Of a DNA stretch of 42,037 bases, positions 18,057 to 25,825 are shown in pieces. Where the stretch lies: the NCBI GenBank assembly GCA_041488095.1, contig JBGPOP010000037.1, positions 1-42,037 of the forward strand, in the 5' to 3' direction. The position numbers were made by a program, and so were the translations under genes. Below the pieces are notes generated by a model. The model saw nothing but the letters and a program-made list of their open reading frames with translations. It was not told the origin of the DNA and ran no database searches. Each line of letters starts with the position of its first letter. The first letter of the stretch is position 1. Source of the DNA: DASYPQ01 sp041488095 (GTDB lineage Bacteria > Planctomycetota > UBA1135 > GCA-002686595).

Positions 18057-18854
18057 ATGCTAGGCTCCCGACCCGTGGCGCGATCCCAGCCCACACGCCC
18101 CGTCCTTTGCCTCCCGGAGCTCGTCGCCCACCGCGGCTGGGCGGCGAGATGCCCTGAGAACACGCTCTCCGCGCTCGGGGCCGCGGTGGGAACAGGGGCG
18201 AGCTGGGTCGAGGTCGACGTGCAGCTCTCCTCCGACGCTCACCCGGTGCTCTTCCACGACCGCGGCCTCGAGCGCATGTGCGGCGTCGCGGGCGCGGTGC
18301 ACGAGAAGACGCTCGCGGATCTGCGGGCGCTCTCCTGCGCCGAGCGCGGGCGCTTCGGCGAGCGCTTCGTTTCCGAGCGCATCGCGGAGCTCGCCATGCT
18401 GGTCCAGCTCCTCTCCGAGAATCCCGACGTCTTCGCCTTCGTCGAGATCAAGCGCATCTCGATCGAGCGCTTCGGCGCCGGGACCGTCCTCGACCGCGTG
18501 ATCCCGGTCCTCGAGCCGGCGGGAGAGCAGGTCGCGCTGATCTCCTTCTCGCTCGCCTGCCTCGCCGAAGCGCGAGCGCGGACCTCCCTGCCGATCGGGG
18601 CGGTCTTCGACGCGTGGCCCAAGATCGACAGCGCGGAGGCCCGGGCGCTCGATCCGGAGTTCGTCTTCGTCGACGTCGAGGGCCTCCCGGCGACCGGACC
18701 GCTGCGATCCGGCAAGGCGCGCGTCGCCGTCTACGAGGTCGCCGACCCCCAGCTCGCGGTCGATCTCGCCGCCCGCGGCGTCGACCTGGTCGAGACCTTC
18801 GCGATCGGCGAGATGCTCTCCGGCCTTCGCGAGATCGAGGCGCGGGGCCGGTGA
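18057..18854 (+). CDS. ugpQ: Glycerophosphodiester phosphodiesterase
   Basis: This enzyme hydrolyses glycerophosphodiesters to glycerol-3-phosphate and an alcohol. The GDPD TIM barrel is complete at 265 residues. The catalytic pattern is visible as AHRG (His25), PENT, WVEVDVQ (Glu52 and Asp54) and LFHD (His67). No signal peptide is present, so it should be cytoplasmic. Its stop overlaps the GTG of the next gene by 4 bp, and that gene oxidises the product glycerol-3-phosphate, so the pair makes metabolic sense. The ATG at 18057 gives the longest form. A GTG at 18075 is an attractive alternative, because a TAGGCT box at 18061-18066 sits 8 nt before it, like other start-proximal boxes in this window. 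Confidence 0.88.
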   Translation: MLGSRPVARSQPTRPVLCLPELVAHRGWAARCPENTLSALGAAVGTGASWVEVDVQLSSDAHPVLFHDRGLERMCGVAGAVHEKTLADLRALSCAERGRFGERFVSERIAELAMLVQLLSENPDVFAFVEIKRISIERFGAGTVLDRVIPVLEPAGEQVALISFSLACLAEARARTSLPIGAVFDAWPKIDSAEARALDPEFVFVDVEGLPATGPLRSGKARVAVYEVADPQLAVDLAARGVDLVETFAIGEMLSGLREIEARGR

Positions 18855-20035
18855 GCGAGGCTTCCACGCTCGAGCCGCTCGACGTCGGCGTGATCGGGGG
18901 CGGCATCCACGGCGCCGGCGTCCTGCAGGCCGCCGCGGCGGCGGGCTTCCGCGCGCTGCTCCTCGAGGAGCGCGCACCCGCGGCGGGCACCTCGAGCCGC
19001 TCGAGCAAGCTCGTGCACGGCGGGCTGCGCTATCTCGAGACCGGGAAGCTCGCGCTCGTGCGCGAGTCGCTGGCCGAGCGCGCGATCCTCCTGCGCATCG
19101 CTCCGCAGCTCGTCCGGCTCGTGCCCTTCCACGTCCCGATCTACCGCGACACGCGCCGGCGGCCGTGGAAGATCCGCGCCGGGCTCTCGATCTACGCGCT
19201 GCTCGGGAACCTCGCGCGCGAGGCGCGGTTCGAGAGCCTGCCGCGCAGCGAGTGGAGCGCTCTCGACGGCCTGCGGACCGACGGGCTGGAGGCGGTCTTC
19301 CGCTACTTCGACGGCCAGACCGACGACGCGGCGCTCGTGCGCGCGGTGCTGCGATCCGCCAAGTCGCTCGGCGCGCTCGCGCTCTCGCCCGCGCGCTTCG
19401 CCGGCGCGCGACGCGACGGCGAGGCCTGGGAAGTGCGCTACGAAGAGGGCCCGGACGCGAAGTCCTGCCGCGCTCTCGCCCTGGTCAACGCCGCCGGGCC
19501 GTGGATCGAGGCGGTGCGATCGAGGATCGCGCCCGAACCGCCGGGCCTCGAGGTCGATCTCGTCGCCGGCGCGCACATCGAGGTCGAGGGCGCGCTGGCG
19601 CGCGGCGTGTACTACGCCGAGGCGCTGAGCGATCGGCGCGCGGTGTTCGTGATGCCGTGGAAGGGACGGACGCTCGTCGGGACGACCGAGACGCCCTACG
19701 CCGGCGATCCCGCCGCGGTGCGGCCGTTGCCGGCGGAGATCGACTACCTGCGCCGGACGCTGGCGCACTACTTCCCCTCGCGCGACGGGAAGCCGGTCGA
19801 TGCCTGGTCCGGACTGCGCGTGCTGCCGAAGGGCTCGGGCTCGCCCTTCCATCGCCCGCGGGAGACGACGCTCGTGTGCGACGACGAGCGCGCGCCGCGG
19901 ATGGTGGCGGTCTACGGCGGCAAGCTCACCGGCTACCGCGCGACCGCGCAGAAGGTCATGAAGCGCCTCTCGCTCACGCTGCCGCAGCGCCGAGCCGTCG
20001 CGGACACGGCCGATCTCCCCCTAGCGCCGCCCTGA
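18851..20035 (+). CDS. glpD: FAD-dependent glycerol-3-phosphate dehydrogenase, short form
   Basis: The enzyme oxidises glycerol-3-phosphate to dihydroxyacetone phosphate and passes electrons to the quinone pool. The N-terminus shows the dinucleotide-binding glycines (GVIGGGIHGAG), followed by the GlpD hallmark GTSSRSSKLVHGGLRYLE; later segments include VNAAGPWIEAV, FVMPWKGRTLVGTTETPY and YGGKLTGYR. At 394 residues it lacks the roughly 120-residue C-terminal domain of typical 500-residue GlpD, but the FAD and substrate domains look whole. Translation starts at GTG 18851, overlapping the upstream stop (GTGA). Its 3' end overlaps the convergent glpK by 15 bp. Membrane association is expected to be peripheral. 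Confidence 0.88.
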   Translation: MSEASTLEPLDVGVIGGGIHGAGVLQAAAAAGFRALLLEERAPAAGTSSRSSKLVHGGLRYLETGKLALVRESLAERAILLRIAPQLVRLVPFHVPIYRDTRRRPWKIRAGLSIYALLGNLAREARFESLPRSEWSALDGLRTDGLEAVFRYFDGQTDDAALVRAVLRSAKSLGALALSPARFAGARRDGEAWEVRYEEGPDAKSCRALALVNAAGPWIEAVRSRIAPEPPGLEVDLVAGAHIEVEGALARGVYYAEALSDRRAVFVMPWKGRTLVGTTETPYAGDPAAVRPLPAEIDYLRRTLAHYFPSRDGKPVDAWSGLRVLPKGSGSPFHRPRETTLVCDDERAPRMVAVYGGKLTGYRATAQKVMKRLSLTLPQRRAVADTADLPLAPP

Positions 20036-21487
20036 GCCTCCCAGGGCGCGGTCCATCTCGTCGCGCCAGCGACGGTAGCGCACCGCGAGCAGCGGATCCT
20101 CGAGCGGGGCGAAGCGGCGCATGGGCGCGCTCTCCGGCCAGGCTTCCTTCGCGCCGGAGAGCAGCCAGGCCAGGCCGCGCGCCGTCGCCTCGGGGTCGAG
20201 CGCGCGGTCGACGGGCAGGTCCGAGAGCGACGCGAGCCGCGCGCACAGTCCGTCGAGGCGGGCGAGGCCTCCGCTCGCCTGCAGGCGCGTCGGCGGGGCG
20301 AGCTCGGTTCCCATCTCCTCGAGGATCGCCCGGGCGAGGAACACGACGCTCTCGAGCACCGCGACGACCTTCTCGCGCGGCTCGCCGTCGCCGACGAAGC
20401 GCGACTCGAACTCCGGGACCCAGAACGGCGCGGCCAGGCCCGACACGCCGTTCAGGAACAGCGGCGGGTCGGAGGACGCGGCCAGCCAGCCCGCGAGCTC
20501 CGGCTCGACGTCGCCGAGGCCGAGCTCGCCCGCGATCCAGCGCAACGCGCTGCCCGCGCCGTTGATCGTCCCCTCGACGACGTAGGTCTCCGCGCCCGCG
20601 CCGCTCGCGACGAGGCTCGCGAGGAGGCGCGGCAGGCCGTCCGGAGCGCGGTCGACAGGCCGCTGCACGAACGCGCCGGTCCCGATGTTCACGTAGGCCG
20701 TGTCCGCGCGCGGCGGACCCCAGGCGAAGAGGGCGGCGGACTGGTCGCCGGTGAGGATCGAGAGCGGCAGCTTGCGACCGCCGAGGTCCATCGTCCCGAA
20801 CTCATGCCGCGTCGGGACGCAGCGCGGGAGCGCGTCCATCGGCACGCCGAAGAGCCCGCACAGGCCGGGGTCCCAGTCGCGCGTCGCGAGGCTCCAGAGC
20901 AGCGTGCGCGAGGCGTTCGCCGGATCGACGGCGAGGGGGCGCTCGTCGAGCAGGCGGAAGGCGAGGAAGCTCGCGAGCGGGCCGAAGGCGAGGCGACCCC
21001 GGTCGAGCGCACGGCGGAGCTCGGGGATGTGGTGGAGGCACCAGACCAGCTTGCTGGCGCCGTAGTGCGGGGAGAGGAGGAGGCCCGTGCGCCGGCGGAT
21101 GTCGCCGGCGCGGTCCGCGAAGCCGTCGAGCCAGGTCTTCGCGCGGCGGTCCTGCCAGGAGAGCACGGGCGAGAGCGCCGCGCCGGTCTCGGTGTCCCAG
21201 CACGCGACGCTCGAGCGCTGCGTCGCGAGACCGGCGCAGGCGAGCGCACCGGCTCCGTCCGGACCGAGCTCTTCGACGCACGCGAGCGCAGCCGAGCGCA
21301 AGGAGAGGACGAGCTCCTCGGGATCCTGCTCGACGCGGTCCTCGCCCATGCGCTGCTCGGCGACGGGCACCGAGGAGCTCGCGACGATTTCCCCGCGGCG
21401 GTCGAAGGCGATCGCGCGGGTCGAGCTGCCGCCCTGGTCGAGGGCGAGGAGGCAGCTCTCCTGTGATCGTGACGTGGTCCCGGCCAT
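20021..21487 (-). CDS. glpK: Glycerol kinase (FGGY family)
   Basis: The kinase makes glycerol-3-phosphate from glycerol and ATP, supplying the dehydrogenase encoded convergently next door. It has 488 residues, the usual length. The FGGY kinase signatures are visible: LALDQGGSSTRAIAFD at the N-terminal phosphate loop (canonical GlpK has DQGTTSSR), SWQDRR for the glycerol site, ILTGDQSAALF in the middle and GGLARLDGLCARLASL near the end. The start is ATG 21487, preceded by GGAGG at 7 nt. A 224-bp intergenic region separates it from the divergent STAS/ATPase gene and must hold both promoters. A close FGGY relative using another polyol cannot be excluded, but the neighbours favour glycerol. Confidence 0.87.
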   Translation of the reverse strand: MAGTTSRSQESCLLALDQGGSSTRAIAFDRRGEIVASSSVPVAEQRMGEDRVEQDPEELVLSLRSAALACVEELGPDGAGALACAGLATQRSSVACWDTETGAALSPVLSWQDRRAKTWLDGFADRAGDIRRRTGLLLSPHYGASKLVWCLHHIPELRRALDRGRLAFGPLASFLAFRLLDERPLAVDPANASRTLLWSLATRDWDPGLCGLFGVPMDALPRCVPTRHEFGTMDLGGRKLPLSILTGDQSAALFAWGPPRADTAYVNIGTGAFVQRPVDRAPDGLPRLLASLVASGAGAETYVVEGTINGAGSALRWIAGELGLGDVEPELAGWLAASSDPPLFLNGVSGLAAPFWVPEFESRFVGDGEPREKVVAVLESVVFLARAILEEMGTELAPPTRLQASGGLARLDGLCARLASLSDLPVDRALDPEATARGLAWLLSGAKEAWPESAPMRRFAPLEDPLLAVRYRRWRDEMDRALGGSGRR

Positions 21488-21698
21488 CCATCGGCCTCCG
21501 CAGGCCGCGCCGAGAGGGTAGAGGACCGGCGCACGCACGAAAAACGGGAATCCTGTGCAACCGCAGAGCCCCGGCTCGATCCGCCCGTGGGATGACTCCT
21601 CGCGTGGACGCCGATGACCGGGGACCCGAGCCCCTCCGATCCTTCTTCTTCCCGCCTCGCGGTGGGCGGACCTCCGCATCCGAGGCCGGGCAGGGCGC

Positions 21699-21704
21699 TA
21701 TTCT
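21699..21704 (+). promoter_or_regulatory. -10-like TATTCT box, 7 nt before start
   Basis: TATTCT ends 7 nt before the ATG at 21712, which would place transcription start at or next to the start codon. No Shine-Dalgarno is present. The same geometry recurs at four other genes in the window. Confidence 0.5.
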
Positions 21705-21711
21705 CTCGCCC

Positions 21712-22569
21712 ATGCCGACGCTCCCGATCCCTCATCCCTTCGGACCCGGGCAGACCGCGGCGTGGATCGCGAGCTGGTCGGCCTCGGCCGACGTGGACGA
21801 CCTGCGACTTCGCCTGGAGGGGGAAGCACGCCTGCAGCCCGCCGGAATCGTCCTCCTGGCATCCGGCATCGCGCGCAGACAGAGCGAGGGGCGCAGGACC
21901 TGGCTCACCGCCGATGGGTCGGCCGGCGACGCGATACGAGACCTCGAGGGGCTCGACTTCCTCCGCGAGCTCGGCGTCGAGACGGACGCGGCGGAGGCCT
22001 CGCGGGCCTTGGAGACGGGTGTCGTCCCGCTGCGAAGGCTCGCGGATCTGCGCGCGGTGAGGCAGCTCGCCGATCGCACCCGGGACTTCCTCGAGTCGCG
22101 GTTTCCGGGCCTGTCGCCCACGACGCTGCGCGCCGCCCACTTCGTGTTCGAGGAGCTCGGCGCGAACGTCGTGCAGCACTCGGGCAGGCCCGACACCGGC
22201 TTCGGACTCGCGTCGGCCGACCCTCGGACCGGAAGGATCCAGATCGCGTTCGCGGATTCGGGCGTGGGATTCCGGGCGAGCCTCGAGCGCAACCCCGAGC
22301 TGGCTGGCCGGATCGAGGACGACGGGCAAGCGATCCAGCTCGCGCTCGACCGGCGGATCACGAGCGGAGGGCCCGGAAACCTCGGCATCGGGCTCTCCTT
22401 CCTGGGTTCGCTCGCCGAGCGATTGGGCGGTGATCTGTGGCTGGCCTCCGGGACCGCTCTGTTCCGGCAGCGTTCGGCCGCTGCGGGCGCGCGCGTCGCG
22501 AACATCACGACCACCGCGGGCTGGCGGGGTGCATGGCTGTGTCTCGACGCTCCGGTCCCGGGCGCGTAG
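21712..22569 (+). CDS. STAS-like domain fused to GHKL/HATPase domain
   Basis: The 285-residue soluble protein has two parts. Residues 1-110 look like a STAS/MlaB-type alpha/beta domain (RLEGEARLQPAGIVLLASGI). Residues 115-280 carry the Bergerat ATP-binding fold: an N box FEELGANVVQHSG (146-158), a G1 box ADSGVGF (181-187) and a G2 box GNLGIGLSFLG (222-232). It lacks a dimerisation/phosphoacceptor (HisKA) helix, so it is not an ordinary histidine kinase. Anti-sigma-factor kinases of the RsbW type and their STAS antagonists use these same two folds as separate proteins. Here they are joined, so a partner-switching regulator is a reasonable guess. Two ECF sigma factors occur in the window, but no direct link is shown. 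Confidence 0.78.
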   Translation: MPTLPIPHPFGPGQTAAWIASWSASADVDDLRLRLEGEARLQPAGIVLLASGIARRQSEGRRTWLTADGSAGDAIRDLEGLDFLRELGVETDAAEASRALETGVVPLRRLADLRAVRQLADRTRDFLESRFPGLSPTTLRAAHFVFEELGANVVQHSGRPDTGFGLASADPRTGRIQIAFADSGVGFRASLERNPELAGRIEDDGQAIQLALDRRITSGGPGNLGIGLSFLGSLAERLGGDLWLASGTALFRQRSAAAGARVANITTTAGWRGAWLCLDAPVPGA

Positions 22570-22593
22570 CGGATCGAGACACGAACGGCGATC

Positions 22594-23496
22594 TCAGGTC
22601 GGGATCTTCTCGCCCTCGGTTCGCGTGCGATCCGCGAAGAGATCCTGAAGACGCCGGTTCAGCGGCCCGAGCTTGCCGTCGCCGATCGGGCGCCCGTCGA
22701 TCTCCTTCACCCAGGCGAGCTCGCCCATCGTGCCGGTCGTGAAGACCTCGTCGGCGGAGTGGAACTCGGAGAGCGAGAGGCGGCGCACTTCGTGCGGGAT
22801 CTTCTCGTCGCGCGCGATCTCGAGGACGACGGCGCGGGTGATGCCCGGGAGGCAGTGGTCCGTCGTCGGCGTGCGGAGGACGCCTGTTTTGACGAGGAAA
22901 AGGTTCGTCGCGTTGGTCTCCGCGACGAAGCCCTCGACGTCGAGCATGACCGCGTCGTGGACGCCGGCGGCGTTCGCCTCGATCTTGGCGAGGATGTTGT
23001 TGAGGAGGTTGTTGTGGTGGATCTTCGAGTCGAGGCACTGCGGAGCGTTGCGGCGGATCGAGGAGGTGACGAGCTTCAGGCCGCCGCTGCCGTACACGGG
23101 GGCCTTCCATTCCGCGAGGACGATGAGGCACGGACCGGAGCGGTTCCACTTCGGGCTCATGCCCGAGGTGACCTTGACGCCGCGCGTGAGCGTGAGGCGC
23201 ACGTGCGCGCCGTCGCGCATGCCGTTGGCCTTGAGCGTGTCGAAGAGGGCGCGCTGGATGTCGCTTCGGCTCGGGACCTGCGAGAAGGAGAGAGCCTTCG
23301 CGGAGGCCTCGAGACGATCGAGGTGCGCGTCGAGGCGGAAGACCCGGCCGTCGTAGACGCGCAGGCCTTCCCACACCGCGTCGCCGCCTTGCACGGAGCT
23401 GTCGAAGACGGAGACCTTGGCCTGCTCGCGCGGCACGAGCTCGCCGCCGACGTGGACGAGGATGTTCGCGTTGCGCGGATCGGGGAGGTCGCTCAC
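22594..23496 (-). CDS. Class IV PLP-dependent aminotransferase (branched-chain / D-amino-acid type)
   Basis: This 300-residue fold-type IV aminotransferase shows VHVGGELVPREQAKVSVFD, then GDAVWEGLRVYDGRVF, the lysine region CLDSKIHHNNLLNNILAKIEA, and the cofactor-phosphate segments ETNATNLFLV and TTGTMGELAWV. It is most like IlvE or D-amino-acid transaminases; the exact substrate is open. The GTG at 23496 is chosen because conserved sequence begins directly after it and a TACTGT box lies 7 nt upstream; an ATG at 23538 would add unconserved residues. It is the last gene of a same-strand run after the second sigma factor (58 bp gap). The sulfotransferase encoded upstream in that run may be a functional partner. 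Confidence 0.87.
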   Translation of the reverse strand: MSDLPDPRNANILVHVGGELVPREQAKVSVFDSSVQGGDAVWEGLRVYDGRVFRLDAHLDRLEASAKALSFSQVPSRSDIQRALFDTLKANGMRDGAHVRLTLTRGVKVTSGMSPKWNRSGPCLIVLAEWKAPVYGSGGLKLVTSSIRRNAPQCLDSKIHHNNLLNNILAKIEANAAGVHDAVMLDVEGFVAETNATNLFLVKTGVLRTPTTDHCLPGITRAVVLEIARDEKIPHEVRRLSLSEFHSADEVFTTGTMGELAWVKEIDGRPIGDGKLGPLNRRLQDLFADRTRTEGEKIPT

Positions 23497-23503
23497 AAGC
23501 CCG

Positions 23504-23509
23504 ACAGTA
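23504..23509 (-). promoter_or_regulatory. -10-like TACTGT box, 7 nt before start
   Basis: On the minus strand TACTGT (within GCATACTGTC) ends 7 nt before the GTG at 23496. It implies a leaderless or very short-leader message for the aminotransferase. Confidence 0.45.
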
Positions 23510-23554
23510 TGCCGTGCCCGGGGCTCGTCCGGAACCACGGACGGGTGCGCCGGC

Positions 23555-25732
23555 TCAGCGCCCGCTCTCGTCCCGATCCATGGGCCAGCTCTTCAGGATC
23601 CGCCACACGATCCACTGGCCGTGCTCGTCCGAGTCGACCGGGCTGAACGCGACGAGCACGTCGTGCTGCTGCTCCCGGGAGATCGATCGCAGAAGATAGC
23701 TGTGCCCTACGACCGCTCGGACCCCGTACGGGAGTCGGAGCCTCTGAATGTGCTCCTCATCCGCAGGGAGGAGAGCGCTTCTGTGAGGGGGCGGGGACGT
23801 CTCGCTCGCGTGCTTCATCTGCCACATCAGGTCCCAGGCCTCGCGCCTCTCCTTGGAGAGATTGGCAGGCGGAGAACCGCCAAGGCTCTCCACGGGGACG
23901 CTGCCGAGATCGAGGATGCAACCCTGCGAGGCCGGGCTGAATATTCCCTGCTCGAAATGCAGATCGGGCTCGTCGTCGAAGCTGCTGCTTCGCCTGGCGA
24001 ACGAGTAGAACGCGCCGGCTTCGCGCACCTCGACGACGGAATCGTACTTGCCGCGATGGAGAAGTCTCGCGACACCGCCGCCATCGCGTGCAACGAAGCT
24101 CGCAAACTTCGCGTCGAGATCCGGGCGAGCAGGGAAGAGCTTCTTTCCCCCCGCATCGCGAATCCGGTGGGAGACCGCCATCAGCTCGGGGATTCCGAGT
24201 CGGGTCAGCCATACGGAAGGTGCCGGGACGCCTTGGAAGGGTTCGTCGATCGGATGGTCCACGCCCCTCCCGGGGATCGGCCAGACGTGCAGGACGCGCC
24301 ACGCGAGCGTGAACCCGTACTGGTCCCCCGCGAGCGCGGTGAAAGCCGCCAAGAGATCGTGCTCGCCGGGCAGGATCGCGCGCACGAGGTAGGTGTGCCC
24401 GACCGCCGCAGGACAGTCGCGGGAGAGCTTGATCTCGTTGGCTCGCTCGGTGATCTTCGGATCGAACGCGCGGGACGAGGTGTGCGCATCCGTCCACATG
24501 AGGTCCCAGGCTGCACTCTCGTCCGCCGTCGTCCTCCGCGGAGGTCGTCCAGCCGTTGCGGGAATCTTGTCCAGCTCGAGCACGTCGAGATCGAGGATGA
24601 AACCCTCGGTGCCTCCATACATGCGCGTGCTGAAGGTTCCCGTGTCGAGATGGATGTCCGGCTGCTGGTCGTAGCTGTTGCTTCGCGTGAAGAAGGAGAA
24701 GTACGCGCCCGCGCCCCGGACTCCCAGGAATCGGCCGTCGATGTCCCCCTCCAGCCGGCCGTAGGGCAGGATGCGCGCCAGCCCTGCGTCGGGCGTGCTG
24801 GCGAGCACGGCTCGGACCTCCTCCAGGTTCGGGTCGGGAACGAGCAGCCTCTGCTGGAGTAGGAGCTGGGTCTGCTTGGCGAGCTGCAGCAGACCGGGAA
24901 TCGGGAGAGAACCGATTTCCTCCGGCGTCGAAGCGTCCTGGGTCTCTGTCGCGGCGGCGGCGGACAGCCGGCTGCTCGGATGCGGGTCGGGCGAGAGTGC
25001 CTCGGCCTCCAAGGCGTCGCGTGCGTCGGGTTCGAAACCCGGAGGAACCGACGCGAGCGAGCTCGGCTCAGCCGCGACGGACGACGAATCCGCTGTCCAC
25101 AGTCGCCATCCGATCGGAGCGGCGACGGCGACCAGGACGATTCCTCCCGCCAGCGCGAGCTTGGCTCCGATCGTCGCGGAGCGTGCTCGACCGGCGAAGG
25201 CGATCAGCGCGATGCTCCACGCCTCGCGCCGTCCCCCGAACTCCGCGTCGAGGCGCTCGCGAAGCAGGCCGTGCGCGCGGCTGAGCTGGGCCCGGACGGT
25301 GCCGGCGGGCGTGCCGCGGCGGCCGGCGATCCTCTCGGCGGAAAGGCCCTCGTAGTAGTGGAGCAAGACGACCGTCTTGTAGGGCTCGTGGAGGGCGAGC
25401 ACAGCCTCGACGACCCGGTGCTGCAGCGCGACGCGCGCGCGCAGCTTCTCCTCGGATTCGTCGACCTCGGCGCGCGCGGCGAGGCGCTCGCGCGATACGC
25501 GCCGATTTTCTCCGCGCGCGACGTTGTAGGCGCGGGTACGCGTCACGCGCGCGAGCCAACCGCGCAGAGCATGTGCGGACCGCGGCGGGTGCCGCAGCGC
25601 TTCGAGCCAGGTCTCCTGCACGACGTCCTGCGCCGCGTGCTCGTCGCGGACGAGGCTTCGCGCGAGCGCGCGCACGAAATCGCGGTGCTCGAGTAGGGCT
25701 TCGGGCTGGATCGGGAGCGATTGGGCGGTCAC
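23555..25732 (-). CDS. Membrane-anchored ECF sigma factor with a duplicated unknown C-terminal domain
   Basis: Sigma region 2 is at residues 16-85 (AAQDVVQETWLEAL, then LRGWLARVTRTRAYN) and region 4 at 103-165 (LSAERIAGRRGTPAGTVRAQLSR). A transmembrane segment lies at about 191-210 (KLALAGGIVLVAVAAPIGW), then a linker and a short coiled stretch (LLQLAKQTQLLLQQRLL). The remainder is two copies of an unrecognised domain at about 315-486 and 550-717. Both share GAYFSFFTRSNSYDQQPDIH / GAFYSFARRSSSFDDEPDLH, AWDLMW, and VGHTYLVRAI / VGHSYLLRSI with a V-W-x-x-L-x-x-W-P ending. The layout resembles the other sigma factor in the window but with a different external domain. The GTG start has AGGAG 9 nt upstream. 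It lies 93 bp after the HExxH peptidase gene. Confidence 0.86.
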   Translation of the reverse strand: MTAQSLPIQPEALLEHRDFVRALARSLVRDEHAAQDVVQETWLEALRHPPRSAHALRGWLARVTRTRAYNVARGENRRVSRERLAARAEVDESEEKLRARVALQHRVVEAVLALHEPYKTVVLLHYYEGLSAERIAGRRGTPAGTVRAQLSRAHGLLRERLDAEFGGRREAWSIALIAFAGRARSATIGAKLALAGGIVLVAVAAPIGWRLWTADSSSVAAEPSSLASVPPGFEPDARDALEAEALSPDPHPSSRLSAAAATETQDASTPEEIGSLPIPGLLQLAKQTQLLLQQRLLVPDPNLEEVRAVLASTPDAGLARILPYGRLEGDIDGRFLGVRGAGAYFSFFTRSNSYDQQPDIHLDTGTFSTRMYGGTEGFILDLDVLELDKIPATAGRPPRRTTADESAAWDLMWTDAHTSSRAFDPKITERANEIKLSRDCPAAVGHTYLVRAILPGEHDLLAAFTALAGDQYGFTLAWRVLHVWPIPGRGVDHPIDEPFQGVPAPSVWLTRLGIPELMAVSHRIRDAGGKKLFPARPDLDAKFASFVARDGGGVARLLHRGKYDSVVEVREAGAFYSFARRSSSFDDEPDLHFEQGIFSPASQGCILDLGSVPVESLGGSPPANLSKERREAWDLMWQMKHASETSPPPHRSALLPADEEHIQRLRLPYGVRAVVGHSYLLRSISREQQHDVLVAFSPVDSDEHGQWIVWRILKSWPMDRDESGR

Positions 25733-25825
25733 GGCTGCATTCTCCTGGGGTTCTCGGGTCTCCGCCAGGAAGACACCGCAGGAGGGCCGGACGCTGCGAG
25801 AAACGTGGAGGAACCTGTCCGCCGC

